Shown here: positions 17,991-25,900 of the stretch, one piece after another
How the letters are laid out: each line of letters begins with the position of its first letter
How positions within the stretch are numbered: the first letter of the stretch is position 1
Origin: Taishania sp037189645
GTDB lineage: Bacteria; Bacteroidota; Bacteroidia; Flavobacteriales_D; Crocinitomicaceae
DNA length: 64,000 bases
Assembly: GCA_037189645.1 (NCBI GenBank)
Contig: JBBCIY010000002.1
Location: 434,001 to 498,000 of the forward strand
Reading direction: 5' to 3'
Notes under the pieces: generated by a model
Told to the model about the DNA's origin: nothing
Seen by the model: only the letters and a program-made list of their open reading frames with translations
Database searches by the model: none
Made by a program: the position numbers and the translations under genes

Positions 17991-18041
17991 TTACCAGTTA
18001 AAGGTAATAAATTATTAGGGTAAAATTACATATTGGTAATT
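17991..18041. promoter_or_regulatory. Two palindromes in the divergent promoter, candidate XRE operators
   Basis: Site 1 (17991-18007) is TTACC-N7-GGTAA; site 2 (18024-18041) is AATTAC-N6-GTAATT, a perfect 6+6 inverted repeat. Both share the half-site TTAC/GTAA and their centres are about 34 bases apart, close to three helical turns. They lie just upstream of the XRE start at 17979 and about 70 bases before the lipoprotein start at 18112. Operator function is inferred. Confidence 0.5.
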
Positions 18042-18111
18042 ATTTCAGCATAAAATTAGAAGTTCAAATTGTCACATGAGTGAGGATGTGTTTAACTTAA
18101 AATTTATAATT

Positions 18112-18717
18112 ATGAAAAGAGTAATTTATGCAATATTGCTGATGTCATTTGTCGGTAATTTTATGTCATCGTGCAACAAAGAGAAAAATCCAAATTCGGG
18201 AGCGCTTGAAAGTTTCTCTAAATTAAAAAGCCCTGCTGAGCAGAGGTTAGCATTTAATTTGTTGACAGCGAGTGAGAGAGAGATACTGGTTTCAAGCCAT
18301 ATTGATTTTTGTCTTTCATTTTTTGATTTAACTTCAAGTCAAAAATTTGTTCTTAACGAGGCAAAGAAGAATGTACCTTCCTTTTTTCAAAAAACGTCAA
18401 GAGAAGAAAATAAGGAGCTTTTGTCGTTGGAAATGCAAATTTCCAAACATTTTTCAATGGTGGATTCACAAACTAAGGAGTTAATTTTCTCTACTATGGT
18501 TCTTTCTGAAGAAGATGTTGATAATTGGAATAAACTTGCAGTTCCACCGCCCGTTTATTCTGGAGACTGTACTTGTAGTACTTCTTCCGATTATTGTAGT
18601 AGAAATGGCTCTGGTGTAAAATGTTTACAAGGCGGATGCGGTGCGTCTAAATGGGGCTGTGGAACCCTTTGGGCTTATGCTTGTGGAGGTATGTGTTTTG
18701 CTGTTTTAGCCGCTTGA
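18112..18717 (+). CDS. Lipoprotein precursor ending in a fulvocin C-like eight-cysteine peptide
   Basis: 201 residues from MKRVIYAILL; ATG 18076 would put a charged extension before the signal peptide. A lipoprotein-type signal ends SSC (lipobox FMSSC, Cys about 21). A helical middle part (about 30-145) without cysteine clusters is followed by a Gly/Cys-rich tail: eight Cys within 43 residues (153-195), spaced C-1-C-6-C-8-C-4-C-6-C-7-C-3-C. The start CTCSTSSDYC closely resembles the Myxococcus bacteriocin fulvocin C as I remember it, and later GCGTLWAYACGG also fits. Eight Cys implies four disulfides. First of a tight three-gene unit with a thioredoxin-like protein. Toxic activity is not shown; it might instead be a structural or signalling peptide. 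Confidence 0.7.
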   Translation: MKRVIYAILLMSFVGNFMSSCNKEKNPNSGALESFSKLKSPAEQRLAFNLLTASEREILVSSHIDFCLSFFDLTSSQKFVLNEAKKNVPSFFQKTSREENKELLSLEMQISKHFSMVDSQTKELIFSTMVLSEEDVDNWNKLAVPPPVYSGDCTCSTSSDYCSRNGSGVKCLQGGCGASKWGCGTLWAYACGGMCFAVLAA

Positions 18718-18721
18718 TAAA

Positions 18722-19564
18722 ATGAATAAATTGGTAATTCAGACAATAGGGTGGTATTTGTTATCCACCCTGTTTGCTTTGATTTTCGTAGTTTTAGCTC
18801 AATGGTTAGTGTTGGGTTATTCGATTTTTTATAACTTCTTGTTATATGCTGTCTTATTTCTTCTACACGGTTATATGTTTGGTCTGACAAAAGGAATGGT
18901 TGGTGTTACAGCCATGCTTCTGTTTATGGTCATTATGCTTGTATCGGACAACTCCTATTATATAACGCACTTTTTTCAGGAAGGACTGATGGTTACTGCT
19001 TGTGTGGCGGGCGGCTTTCTTAAGCGCAGAAAATATTATTTATCGTTTGCCAGTTTGGTCGTTGTGATTACTTTGTTTAGTGTTGCGTATCATTACCACT
19101 CTACACCTCGGTATTTAACAGAGAGCGATATCACTATTGAGACAATAAATTTAGGGGATTCAGAATTGGTTGGACATGACGGAAAACAACTTACTTTAAA
19201 TCCTGATACTGTTTACCTGATTAATTTTAGTTTCCGGAATTGTGCTCCATGCAGAAGAAAAAAGAAAAGCTTGGAAAAGATCGCGTCTGATTTTAAAAAC
19301 ACACCTTTTAAGGTGATTGAAATACATGCATTTGAGGATAAACAAATTTTTGATACCAGCTATTTTTTCGATTATGCAGAAACATATCACGATTCGGAAA
19401 ACAAGCTGAGTGAAATACTCCAGGTTTTTGGCGCTCCGTCTGAATTTATCTTTGATAAGAGTGGAAGATTTGTCAGAAGGTGTGATGGTTTTGAGCAGGA
19501 TACAAAAGTCAATTATGAGGAAACCACCTATTTATTATTAAGAAAATTGATATATGAAAATTAA
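18722..19564 (+). CDS. Polytopic membrane protein with extracytoplasmic thioredoxin-like domain (CAPC)
   Basis: 280 residues. About five membrane segments fill residues 8-125; the remaining ~155 residues are a TlpA/thioredoxin-like domain with the redox motif C174-A-P-C177 in INFSFRNCAPCRRKK and a later cis-proline-like region FGAPSEFIF. The topology suggests the redox domain faces the periplasm. It starts 4 bases after the stop of the eight-Cys lipoprotein, which makes that peptide the obvious substrate: forming or correcting its disulfides. Combining a multi-pass membrane domain with a thioredoxin domain recalls DsbD, but the membrane Cys pair of DsbD is missing (only Cys94 seen), so electron supply is unclear. 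Confidence 0.75.
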   Translation: MNKLVIQTIGWYLLSTLFALIFVVLAQWLVLGYSIFYNFLLYAVLFLLHGYMFGLTKGMVGVTAMLLFMVIMLVSDNSYYITHFFQEGLMVTACVAGGFLKRRKYYLSFASLVVVITLFSVAYHYHSTPRYLTESDITIETINLGDSELVGHDGKQLTLNPDTVYLINFSFRNCAPCRRKKKSLEKIASDFKNTPFKVIEIHAFEDKQIFDTSYFFDYAETYHDSENKLSEILQVFGAPSEFIFDKSGRFVRRCDGFEQDTKVNYEETTYLLLRKLIYEN

Positions 19565-19946
19565 ATATACATTCATTCTGTTAATCTGTTTACTGGCTTG
19601 TAACCGGACAAATATGATTAATAAGTCAGAGGGACAGATGGTAAATTTATTAATAGAGGAGAAACAGTTAGGTGAAATTCCGAATAATAAACTTGTTGAA
19701 TTGGAAATTCAATTTCAAAACCCCTCCAATGATAAAATAAGCATTGAAGATTTTCAGGGATCTTGCGGATGCACAGATATAAAAATGACATCGAAAGAAA
19801 TACAAGCAACATCCACAGCAATAGTTTCTATTGTGTACGACCCCAAGGATGATGTTGGAGAAACGAAAAAAAAGATTGTATTTCGATTAAGTAACGGTCA
19901 GCTGTTGGTATATACGTTTATGGCAAATGTTAAAAAGAATGGTTAA
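19554..19946 (+). CDS. DUF1573 lipoprotein
   Basis: 130 residues. A short signal peptide ends with the lipobox LLAC (Cys16). The rest is one DUF1573 immunoglobulin-like domain: LGEIPNNKLVELEIQFQNPS, then SCGCTDIKM, the hallmark C-G-C-T segment, and VSIVYDPKDDVGETKKKI. Such domains are thought to be periplasmic or surface binding modules; no biochemical role is established. It overlaps the thioredoxin-like gene by 11 bases, so translation is probably coupled. DUF1573 and TlpA-like genes also accompany NVEALA-type Cys-containing peptides in Bacteroides, which supports a common theme. Confidence 0.8.
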   Translation: MKIKYTFILLICLLACNRTNMINKSEGQMVNLLIEEKQLGEIPNNKLVELEIQFQNPSNDKISIEDFQGSCGCTDIKMTSKEIQATSTAIVSIVYDPKDDVGETKKKIVFRLSNGQLLVYTFMANVKKNG

Positions 19947-19983
19947 TTTTTAAATTACGAAACGTTGATCTTAAAACCCTGCT

Positions 19984-20457
19984 TCAATACTCTTCTTTAA
20001 GCGTCCGCATCACAAATGAGCTTTGCACCGTGGCAATGTGGGGGATGACTGCCAGTTTTTCTTTTACGAACACCGCATAGCTGTCCATGTCACGGATGCT
20101 GATTTTGAGCAGGTAGTCAAAATTTCCCGCAATGTGGTAACAGTCCGTCACCTCTTCCAGCTGCACGATGGCGTGCTCGAATTCTTCCAGGTAATCGGCG
20201 GCATGGGATTTCAGCTGCACGTTGCACAATACATTCAGTGTATATCCTTGTTTCTTTTTGTCGATGACGGCGATGTAGGATTTGATGATTCCGCGCTTTT
20301 CCAGTCTCCGGATGCGTTCGTAGGTCGGCGTGATCGTCAACCCAACCTGTGAAGCGATCTCCTTTGTGCCCAGCTTCGCATTCTGTTTCAGCAATTCAAG
20401 GATCCTGTGATCTGTCTCATCTATCTGAAAGCTGTCCGATAAAAATTCTTTTTCCAT
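19984..20457 (-). CDS. Lrp/AsnC-family transcriptional regulator
   Basis: 157 residues, usual length. N-terminal winged HTH (IDETDHRILELLKQNAKLG ... GLTITPTYERIRRLEKRGII) and C-terminal RAM/AsnC ligand domain (VTDCYHIAGNFDYLLKISIRD). These proteins sense amino acids. It is divergent from the PLP enzyme gene at 20586, the arrangement seen for MdeR-MdeA, so it probably controls that gene in response to methionine or a related amino acid. The 128-base spacer is AT-rich; I see no certain operator. Confidence 0.92.
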   Translation of the reverse strand: MEKEFLSDSFQIDETDHRILELLKQNAKLGTKEIASQVGLTITPTYERIRRLEKRGIIKSYIAVIDKKKQGYTLNVLCNVQLKSHAADYLEEFEHAIVQLEEVTDCYHIAGNFDYLLKISIRDMDSYAVFVKEKLAVIPHIATVQSSFVMRTLKEEY

Positions 20458-20585
20458 TCCGATAAACCGATTTATTAAGTAAAAATAACTAAAAAATAGA
20501 TGTTATCTGGTTAAATATTCTTTTATGTTGGAATGAGTAGTTTAATTGTCTAAATTTAATTGAAATAAAAGAAAATAAGATTAAC

Positions 20586-21842
20586 ATGGATTATACAAAG
20601 ATGCGCCCCGAAAGTTTGATGATGACTTACGGGTATAAACCAAAATTATCAGAAGGATCGTTGAAGTGTCCTATTTTCCAGACATCCACGTTTGTGTTCA
20701 ATTCGGCAATGGAGGGAAAGCGTTTTTTTGAGGTTGCGTATGGGTTGAGTGAAGCGGAGCAGGGAGAAGAGCTGGGATTGATCTACAGCCGCCTGAATAA
20801 TCCTGACCTGGAGATCCTGGAGAATCGGTTGTGTTTGTGGGACAAAGCGGAAGACTGCGCTATTTTTGAAAGCGGCATGTCTGCGATCGCAACGGCAATG
20901 ATGGAATTCATGCAGCCGGGTGACCTGTTGTTGTATTCCCGCCCGGTTTACGGAGGTACGGATCACTTCATCAACAATTTCCTGAAGAAGCTGGACATTC
21001 AATCGGTGGGCTTCAGCCCCGAAGACTCAAAGGAAGAGATCGTTGAGAAGATCCGGCAGTCGGGGAGAGCGGATAAGCTGGCGATGATCCACATTGAAAC
21101 ACCGGCCAACCCGACAAACGCTTTGATTGATATTGAAATGTGCGCTGAGATCAAACGTGAATGTGCTGTCGCAGGAAAAGAAGTGATCCTTTCAGTGGAC
21201 AACACCTACATGGGGCCGATCTGGCAGCATCCGCTGAAGCATGGAGCGGATCTTGTCCTCTATTCCGCTACGAAATACATCGGCGGCCATTCGGATGTGA
21301 TCGCCGGGGCATGCCTGGGAAGCAAAGAACACATCGCGCGTGTAAAAGGGCTGCGGACCTTCATGGGGAACATGGCGGCACCGTTTACAGGGTGGATGCT
21401 TATGAGAAGCCTGGAGACGCTGAAAGTGAGAATGGAGCAGCAGGCAAGAAACGCGGTGGAGGTTGCCCGTTTCCTGAGAAACCACCCCAAAGTGGAGAAG
21501 GTCTACTTTCTTGGATTTATCGGGGAAACAGGTACGGAGCGTGAAAAGGAGATCTACAGGAAGCAATACCTTTCCAGTGGTGCGATGATCGCTTTTGATG
21601 TGAAAGGAGGAGAAAAAGAAGCATTTGCTTTCCTGGATAATTTACAGCTTATCAAGCTGGCGGTGAGCCTGGGCGGAACGGAAAGCCTGGCAGAGCATCC
21701 TTACAGCATGACCCATGCGGATGTTCCCCAGGACATCAAAAACGCGATGTCAATCAGTGAAAAGCTGATCCGTGTTTCCGTCGGTGTGGAATATTACGAA
21801 GATATTATTGCCGATATAAAACAGGCATTGGACAAACTATAA
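20586..21842 (+). CDS. Cys/Met-metabolism PLP enzyme, methionine gamma-lyase type
   Basis: 418 residues, within the range for the cystathionine gamma-synthase/methionine gamma-lyase fold. YSRLNNPDLEILENRL (YSRxxNPT-like), ESGMSAIATAMM, SRPVYGGTDHF, ETPANPTNALIDI and the PLP-lysine segment YSATKYIGGHSDVIAG are all present. Family reactions are gamma-elimination or gamma-replacement on methionine, homocysteine or O-acylhomoserine. The neighbouring Lrp regulator favours a catabolic methionine gamma-lyase (methionine to 2-oxobutyrate, methanethiol and ammonia), but a synthase role is possible. MGL usually has a Cys in the active-site loop near residue 116, which I cannot place with certainty. Confidence 0.85.
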   Translation: MDYTKMRPESLMMTYGYKPKLSEGSLKCPIFQTSTFVFNSAMEGKRFFEVAYGLSEAEQGEELGLIYSRLNNPDLEILENRLCLWDKAEDCAIFESGMSAIATAMMEFMQPGDLLLYSRPVYGGTDHFINNFLKKLDIQSVGFSPEDSKEEIVEKIRQSGRADKLAMIHIETPANPTNALIDIEMCAEIKRECAVAGKEVILSVDNTYMGPIWQHPLKHGADLVLYSATKYIGGHSDVIAGACLGSKEHIARVKGLRTFMGNMAAPFTGWMLMRSLETLKVRMEQQARNAVEVARFLRNHPKVEKVYFLGFIGETGTEREKEIYRKQYLSSGAMIAFDVKGGEKEAFAFLDNLQLIKLAVSLGGTESLAEHPYSMTHADVPQDIKNAMSISEKLIRVSVGVEYYEDIIADIKQALDKL

Positions 21843-21858
21843 GAAATTACTACGCTGG

Positions 21859-22839
21859 TTATGAAAGGTGTGGGGAGATGGACCTTAAACGGATTTCCCC
21901 ACATTTAAAATGCCCCAGCGGACAGGCCTGGTGGCCATGCAATCCGCAGGGTCTGCAATCCAACCCGGTTACTTCCAGTACTTCACTGTCGTCTGACAAT
22001 GGCCCGAAGCCGAACTCAGGGATCGTTGAGCAAAAGAAAGCGGTTACCGAGGCATTCATGGCAGACGCAATGTGCAGCGGCCCCGAATCGTTCACGAAAT
22101 TGCGGACCGCGTCTTTCATCAGAGCGGCGGAATCCAGCAAGTTCAGCTGGCCTGACAGGTTCACCACATTTTTCTGACCGGAATTCTCCTTAATCCGTTC
22201 ACACAATACATGATCTGCCGGCGCTCCGAGCAGGTAAATGGAGTAGCTGGTTCCCAGCCGGTGAATCAATTCAACCCATTTATGTTCGGGGAGCTGTTTG
22301 GTGAACCAGACGGAAGCGGGTGCAAGGCAGTAATAAGAATGTGATTTAAAGGGTCTGGTCTTTTCCCATGATTGTTCCGAGGGATACAACTCAGGCCGGG
22401 CAATCGGCTGCGCTCCGAATTCTTTCAGCATTTGGAGGTTCCGTTCCACTTCGTGTGTCCCGTTTCCGATTTCGTGGTCAAATCGTTTGGTGAACAGGAA
22501 TGAAAAAGGATTCTTCTTAAAACCGTACTTTTTTTTCGCACCGGATAATACCGTCAGTATTCCCGAGCTTCCGAACCGGTGAAAATTAAAGACAATGTCG
22601 TAGCGGTGCAGGTGGAATGCTTTTCTGAGCCGGATAATTTCCCGGAATTTCCCTTTTTTTTTATCGAACGTGTATGTGTTATTGACCGCAGGGTTATTTT
22701 CCAGCAGCGATTCGTTTCCCTTTTTTACGACAACATCTATTGCCGCGCCCGGAAACAGGCGCTTGGCTTCCGCGATAGCTGCGGTTGCCAGGATGACGTC
22801 TCCCAAAAATGCGGTTTGAATGAAAAGAATGCGCTTCAC
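21859..22839 (-). CDS. Glycosyltransferase family 9 (heptosyltransferase-like)
   Basis: About 326 residues from GTG 22839 (VKRILFIQTAFLGDVILATA). A TTG start 21 bases upstream is excluded because it lies inside the -7 element at 22858-22865. QTAFLGDVILATAAIAEAKR is the N-terminal GT9 signature; LAPASVWFTKQLP (about 190) and NDSGPLHIASAMN (about 265) are the acceptor- and ADP-heptose-binding blocks. GT9 enzymes such as WaaF add heptose or related sugars to the lipopolysaccharide core at the inner membrane. The gene is convergent with the PLP enzyme gene. Confidence 0.88.
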   Translation of the reverse strand: MKRILFIQTAFLGDVILATAAIAEAKRLFPGAAIDVVVKKGNESLLENNPAVNNTYTFDKKKGKFREIIRLRKAFHLHRYDIVFNFHRFGSSGILTVLSGAKKKYGFKKNPFSFLFTKRFDHEIGNGTHEVERNLQMLKEFGAQPIARPELYPSEQSWEKTRPFKSHSYYCLAPASVWFTKQLPEHKWVELIHRLGTSYSIYLLGAPADHVLCERIKENSGQKNVVNLSGQLNLLDSAALMKDAVRNFVNDSGPLHIASAMNASVTAFFCSTIPEFGFGPLSDDSEVLEVTGLDCRPCGLHGHQACPLGHFKCGEIRLRSISPHLS

Positions 22840-22857
22840 GAATGATCTTGTCTGTCG

Positions 22858-22865
22858 CAAATATA
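22858..22865 (-). promoter_or_regulatory. -7 element that decides the GT9 start codon
   Basis: Minus-strand TATATTTG, full match to TAnnTTTG. Transcription from it would start near 22851, downstream of the TTG that gives the longest frame, so GTG 22839 is the first usable start and the leader is only ~12 bases. Confidence 0.55.
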
Positions 22866-22902
22866 CATGAAATAAAATTGGGACAGGATTTCACCTGAAA
22901 AC

Positions 22903-22939
22903 AAAAACCGGGTGTCAGCTCAGCTGACACCCGGTTTTT
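22903..22939 (-). terminator. Perfect 18-bp-stem terminator after the 1332-residue T9SS gene
   Basis: AAAAACCGGGTGTCAGCT, one base, then its exact complement. With A5 and T5 at the ends it can stop transcription in both directions. It sits 28 bases after the stop at 22967 and just upstream of the GT9 promoter. Confidence 0.8.
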
Positions 22940-22966
22940 GCATCCACAATTCATTTATGAGAAAGT

Positions 22967-25900
22967 TTATTGCTTGTGAATCTTTTTAATGACTGAATAC
23001 GCTTCTGTCCGGATGATTAACTGGTAAGCTCCGGGAATGAATGCAGAACAATCGATCTGGATCGAATCCGTATTGGAGTAAGCCGCTTCCAGTACCTGTT
23101 TACCGGAAATATCAACCAGTTGAATAGTAACCGAAGCAAATTCCCTGTTCAGGGAAACCGTTACAAATTCAGCAACCGGGTTCGGATAAACGGAAATGCT
23201 GTTTTCTAATGTTTCCAGCCCGACAAAATCAATGTTGACGGTAATTTCGATTTCGTCATACTTCGTATTGTCCTCAACGGAAGTTGCCCTTACGATCGCT
23301 GTTCCGTTTGCCAACGCAGTCACCAGCCCGTTCTGATCAATGGATACAACTGTGCTTCCACTTTCAATGGTCCATGTTACGTCCTGGCTGACAGTTAGAG
23401 GATTTACGGTAGCTTCCAGCTGCAAGGTTCCGTTTTCGACTGTGATTTCAGGCGTCACGTTGTTCTCTGTAGTGATGTTAACGCTGGTAACTTCGATTGC
23501 TCCCGATACGTTTACGGTATAATCTTCGACTTGTCCGTAATAAGCGTCCGTACAGGCGTCAAACTCACCTTCTTCGTACACATTCCACATGTCTTTGATG
23601 ATTCTCAGACGTGTGTTGCCCGGCAAGGCATCTGCCGGAACTGTGATGTCGATGGTTGCTTCGACTGCATCTTCGCCTGTGGATGGCAACAGGGAAACGG
23701 TATAGAATTCGGTCGCCATGTTGAATTCAAGGTCCTGGTTCCAGTCAATGAATACCCGGATGTCATGCTCGAAGTTCCCGTTTGTATTTCCTTTCACAGT
23801 GATGGTATATGTTTCATCCTGTTCCACATGCGCGGTCATGGACGTGAAATCTTCATAGGCAGGAGTTCCGTCAACGACTGCAGAGCTGGGGTTGTTCAGG
23901 TCCGAGAAATCAACCAATGTGATCGGCTCTACATTGTATTCCACGGAAACAGCGCAGTAATCGTCTGAATCCGCGTTGACTGTAATGATGATTTCATCGT
24001 ATTTTGTAATGTCCTCCACGGAAGTTGCCCTTACGGTAGCAGCCCCGTTCGCCAGGCCTGTCACCAGTCCGTTTGCGTCAACCGAAACGAATGCATTTCC
24101 ATTTTCAACAGTCCAGGTTACTTCCTGGCTGGAAGTGGAAGGTGTTATTGCTGCTTCCAGCTGAAGCGTTCCTCCGATTGTTGTGATTTCAGGAGCGGCA
24201 TTGTTTTCCACCGTAATTTCAACTGCGTCAACAACCGCTTCTGCTGCTTCCGCTACGATCTGGATCTGTGCGATGTTTGAATTTCTTGTGTACGCGCCCG
24301 GAGGGTTTGACGGATCCGGGCTGTTCGTATCCTCTCGGTAGAGGATTCCCCTGTTTGACCCTTCGGCTGCATACGCTGCAAATGAGGAATTGCTGTACCC
24401 GGCGACTTCTTCATGCACTGCCACCACCAGGTTGCTTGTACCGTCCCACTGGAAAGGTGTATCCAGCTCAATGTCAAACCATGTGTTTGCTGCAAACGTC
24501 AATTCACCCTGGAATGACTGTGCCAGTTCATTGACAGGGATCCAGCTGGTTGCCGTACCGAAGCCGGCCAGGTCAGTGTTGCCCAGGTACACAGTCCAGT
24601 TGTTGTATCGTTCCGGGTAAGTTGCCAGCAGGGCTTGCTTGAACCGTATTTTAGTGATAAGCGTTTCTCCGGGTTCCAGTACGGCCTGAAGCTCACTTGC
24701 AAGGTAGATCTGCTGGGAATAGTTAAAATTGTAATTGGATTCGATCGGGAAAGAGGTGCTGGTGATTGTTCCCTGAGACCCGATGTGTCCTTTTGTCGCG
24801 GTTGTAAATGTGAAAGGACCGGCCCATGGCCCGAAACCGTCTCCGGTTGAGGTGCAGTTTTGACGGACGTAATACTGGTAGGAAGTCGCGTCGGCTAATC
24901 CTGAGATCAATTGGTTGTTGGTTACCCCGGAAAGGTTTTCACCTGGAATTCCCTCAGGAGTAAATCCGCTCAATCCGAATTCTATATCGTAGGAAGCTCC
25001 TGCGCCGGACCATGAAAGTGTTGCGGTGCTGATCGTGAGGTTGGTTGCGGTTAATCCTGAAACTTCAGCGCAGGCAGGAGCAGGTTCCCACACAACATTG
25101 TCGATGAACAGGTTGGTATAAGTAGAAGTACCTTTTCTTTTGAACCCGATGTATGCATCCGTTCCCTGGTAGTCTGTAAAATAAACATAATAGGTCTGGA
25201 ATTCAGTGGTCAGCTCTAACGCTCCTCCTTTAGGAGTGAATACCGCTGATGCGGTGTTGTTGTCCAGCGTTCCGACAACCAGTTTAATGTCAGCAGCGCT
25301 TCCTTTTTTAGCGTCAAATTTTACCCTGTAGAGGCCGGAGCTGATGTTGCTCAGGTTCGGAGTTACCAGGATCAGGTCGGCAGTGGCATTATCCATATTC
25401 GTATTGCCGTACAAGTTCACTCCGTTTGTCCCGCCGACTCCTCCGGTTCCGGTGATGCTGACTGTGGAAGATGAAACGTTCCGGATAACAGAGCTCCAGC
25501 ATGCAGGAAGGGATGTTGAGCCGTTGAAATCCTCATTCAGCTCTGTGACAGGAATACAGGCTGTTGCAATGGTCTTCACAGATGAAAGAATGCTTTCCCC
25601 GCAGCTTGTGACTGCCTTGATCCTGTAATAATAAGTCGTTGAAGGTGTTAATTGATCGATCGTATAGCTGGTGTTCGCGGTAGTGAAAGGTGACCCTTGT
25701 ACCGGAGAGGTGAACTGGTTGTCCGTTGCCACTTCGATGACATAGCTCAACTCAAGCGCCGAGCCGTTGTTTGGTACCCAGCTGATTCCGAAAGAGGAGG
25801 CATCTGCACTGGTTACGTTAATTGTGTTGATGGGCGCAGGACACGTCACAACATCTGCTGTCAGCGGATTAATAAGATTGTACAAAGGTCCGTTCAGACA

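Noticed and set aside
21857..22860. TTG start at 22860 for the family 9 glycosyltransferase
   Set aside because: The TTG is inside a full-match -7 element TATATTTG; the family N-terminus fits GTG 22839.
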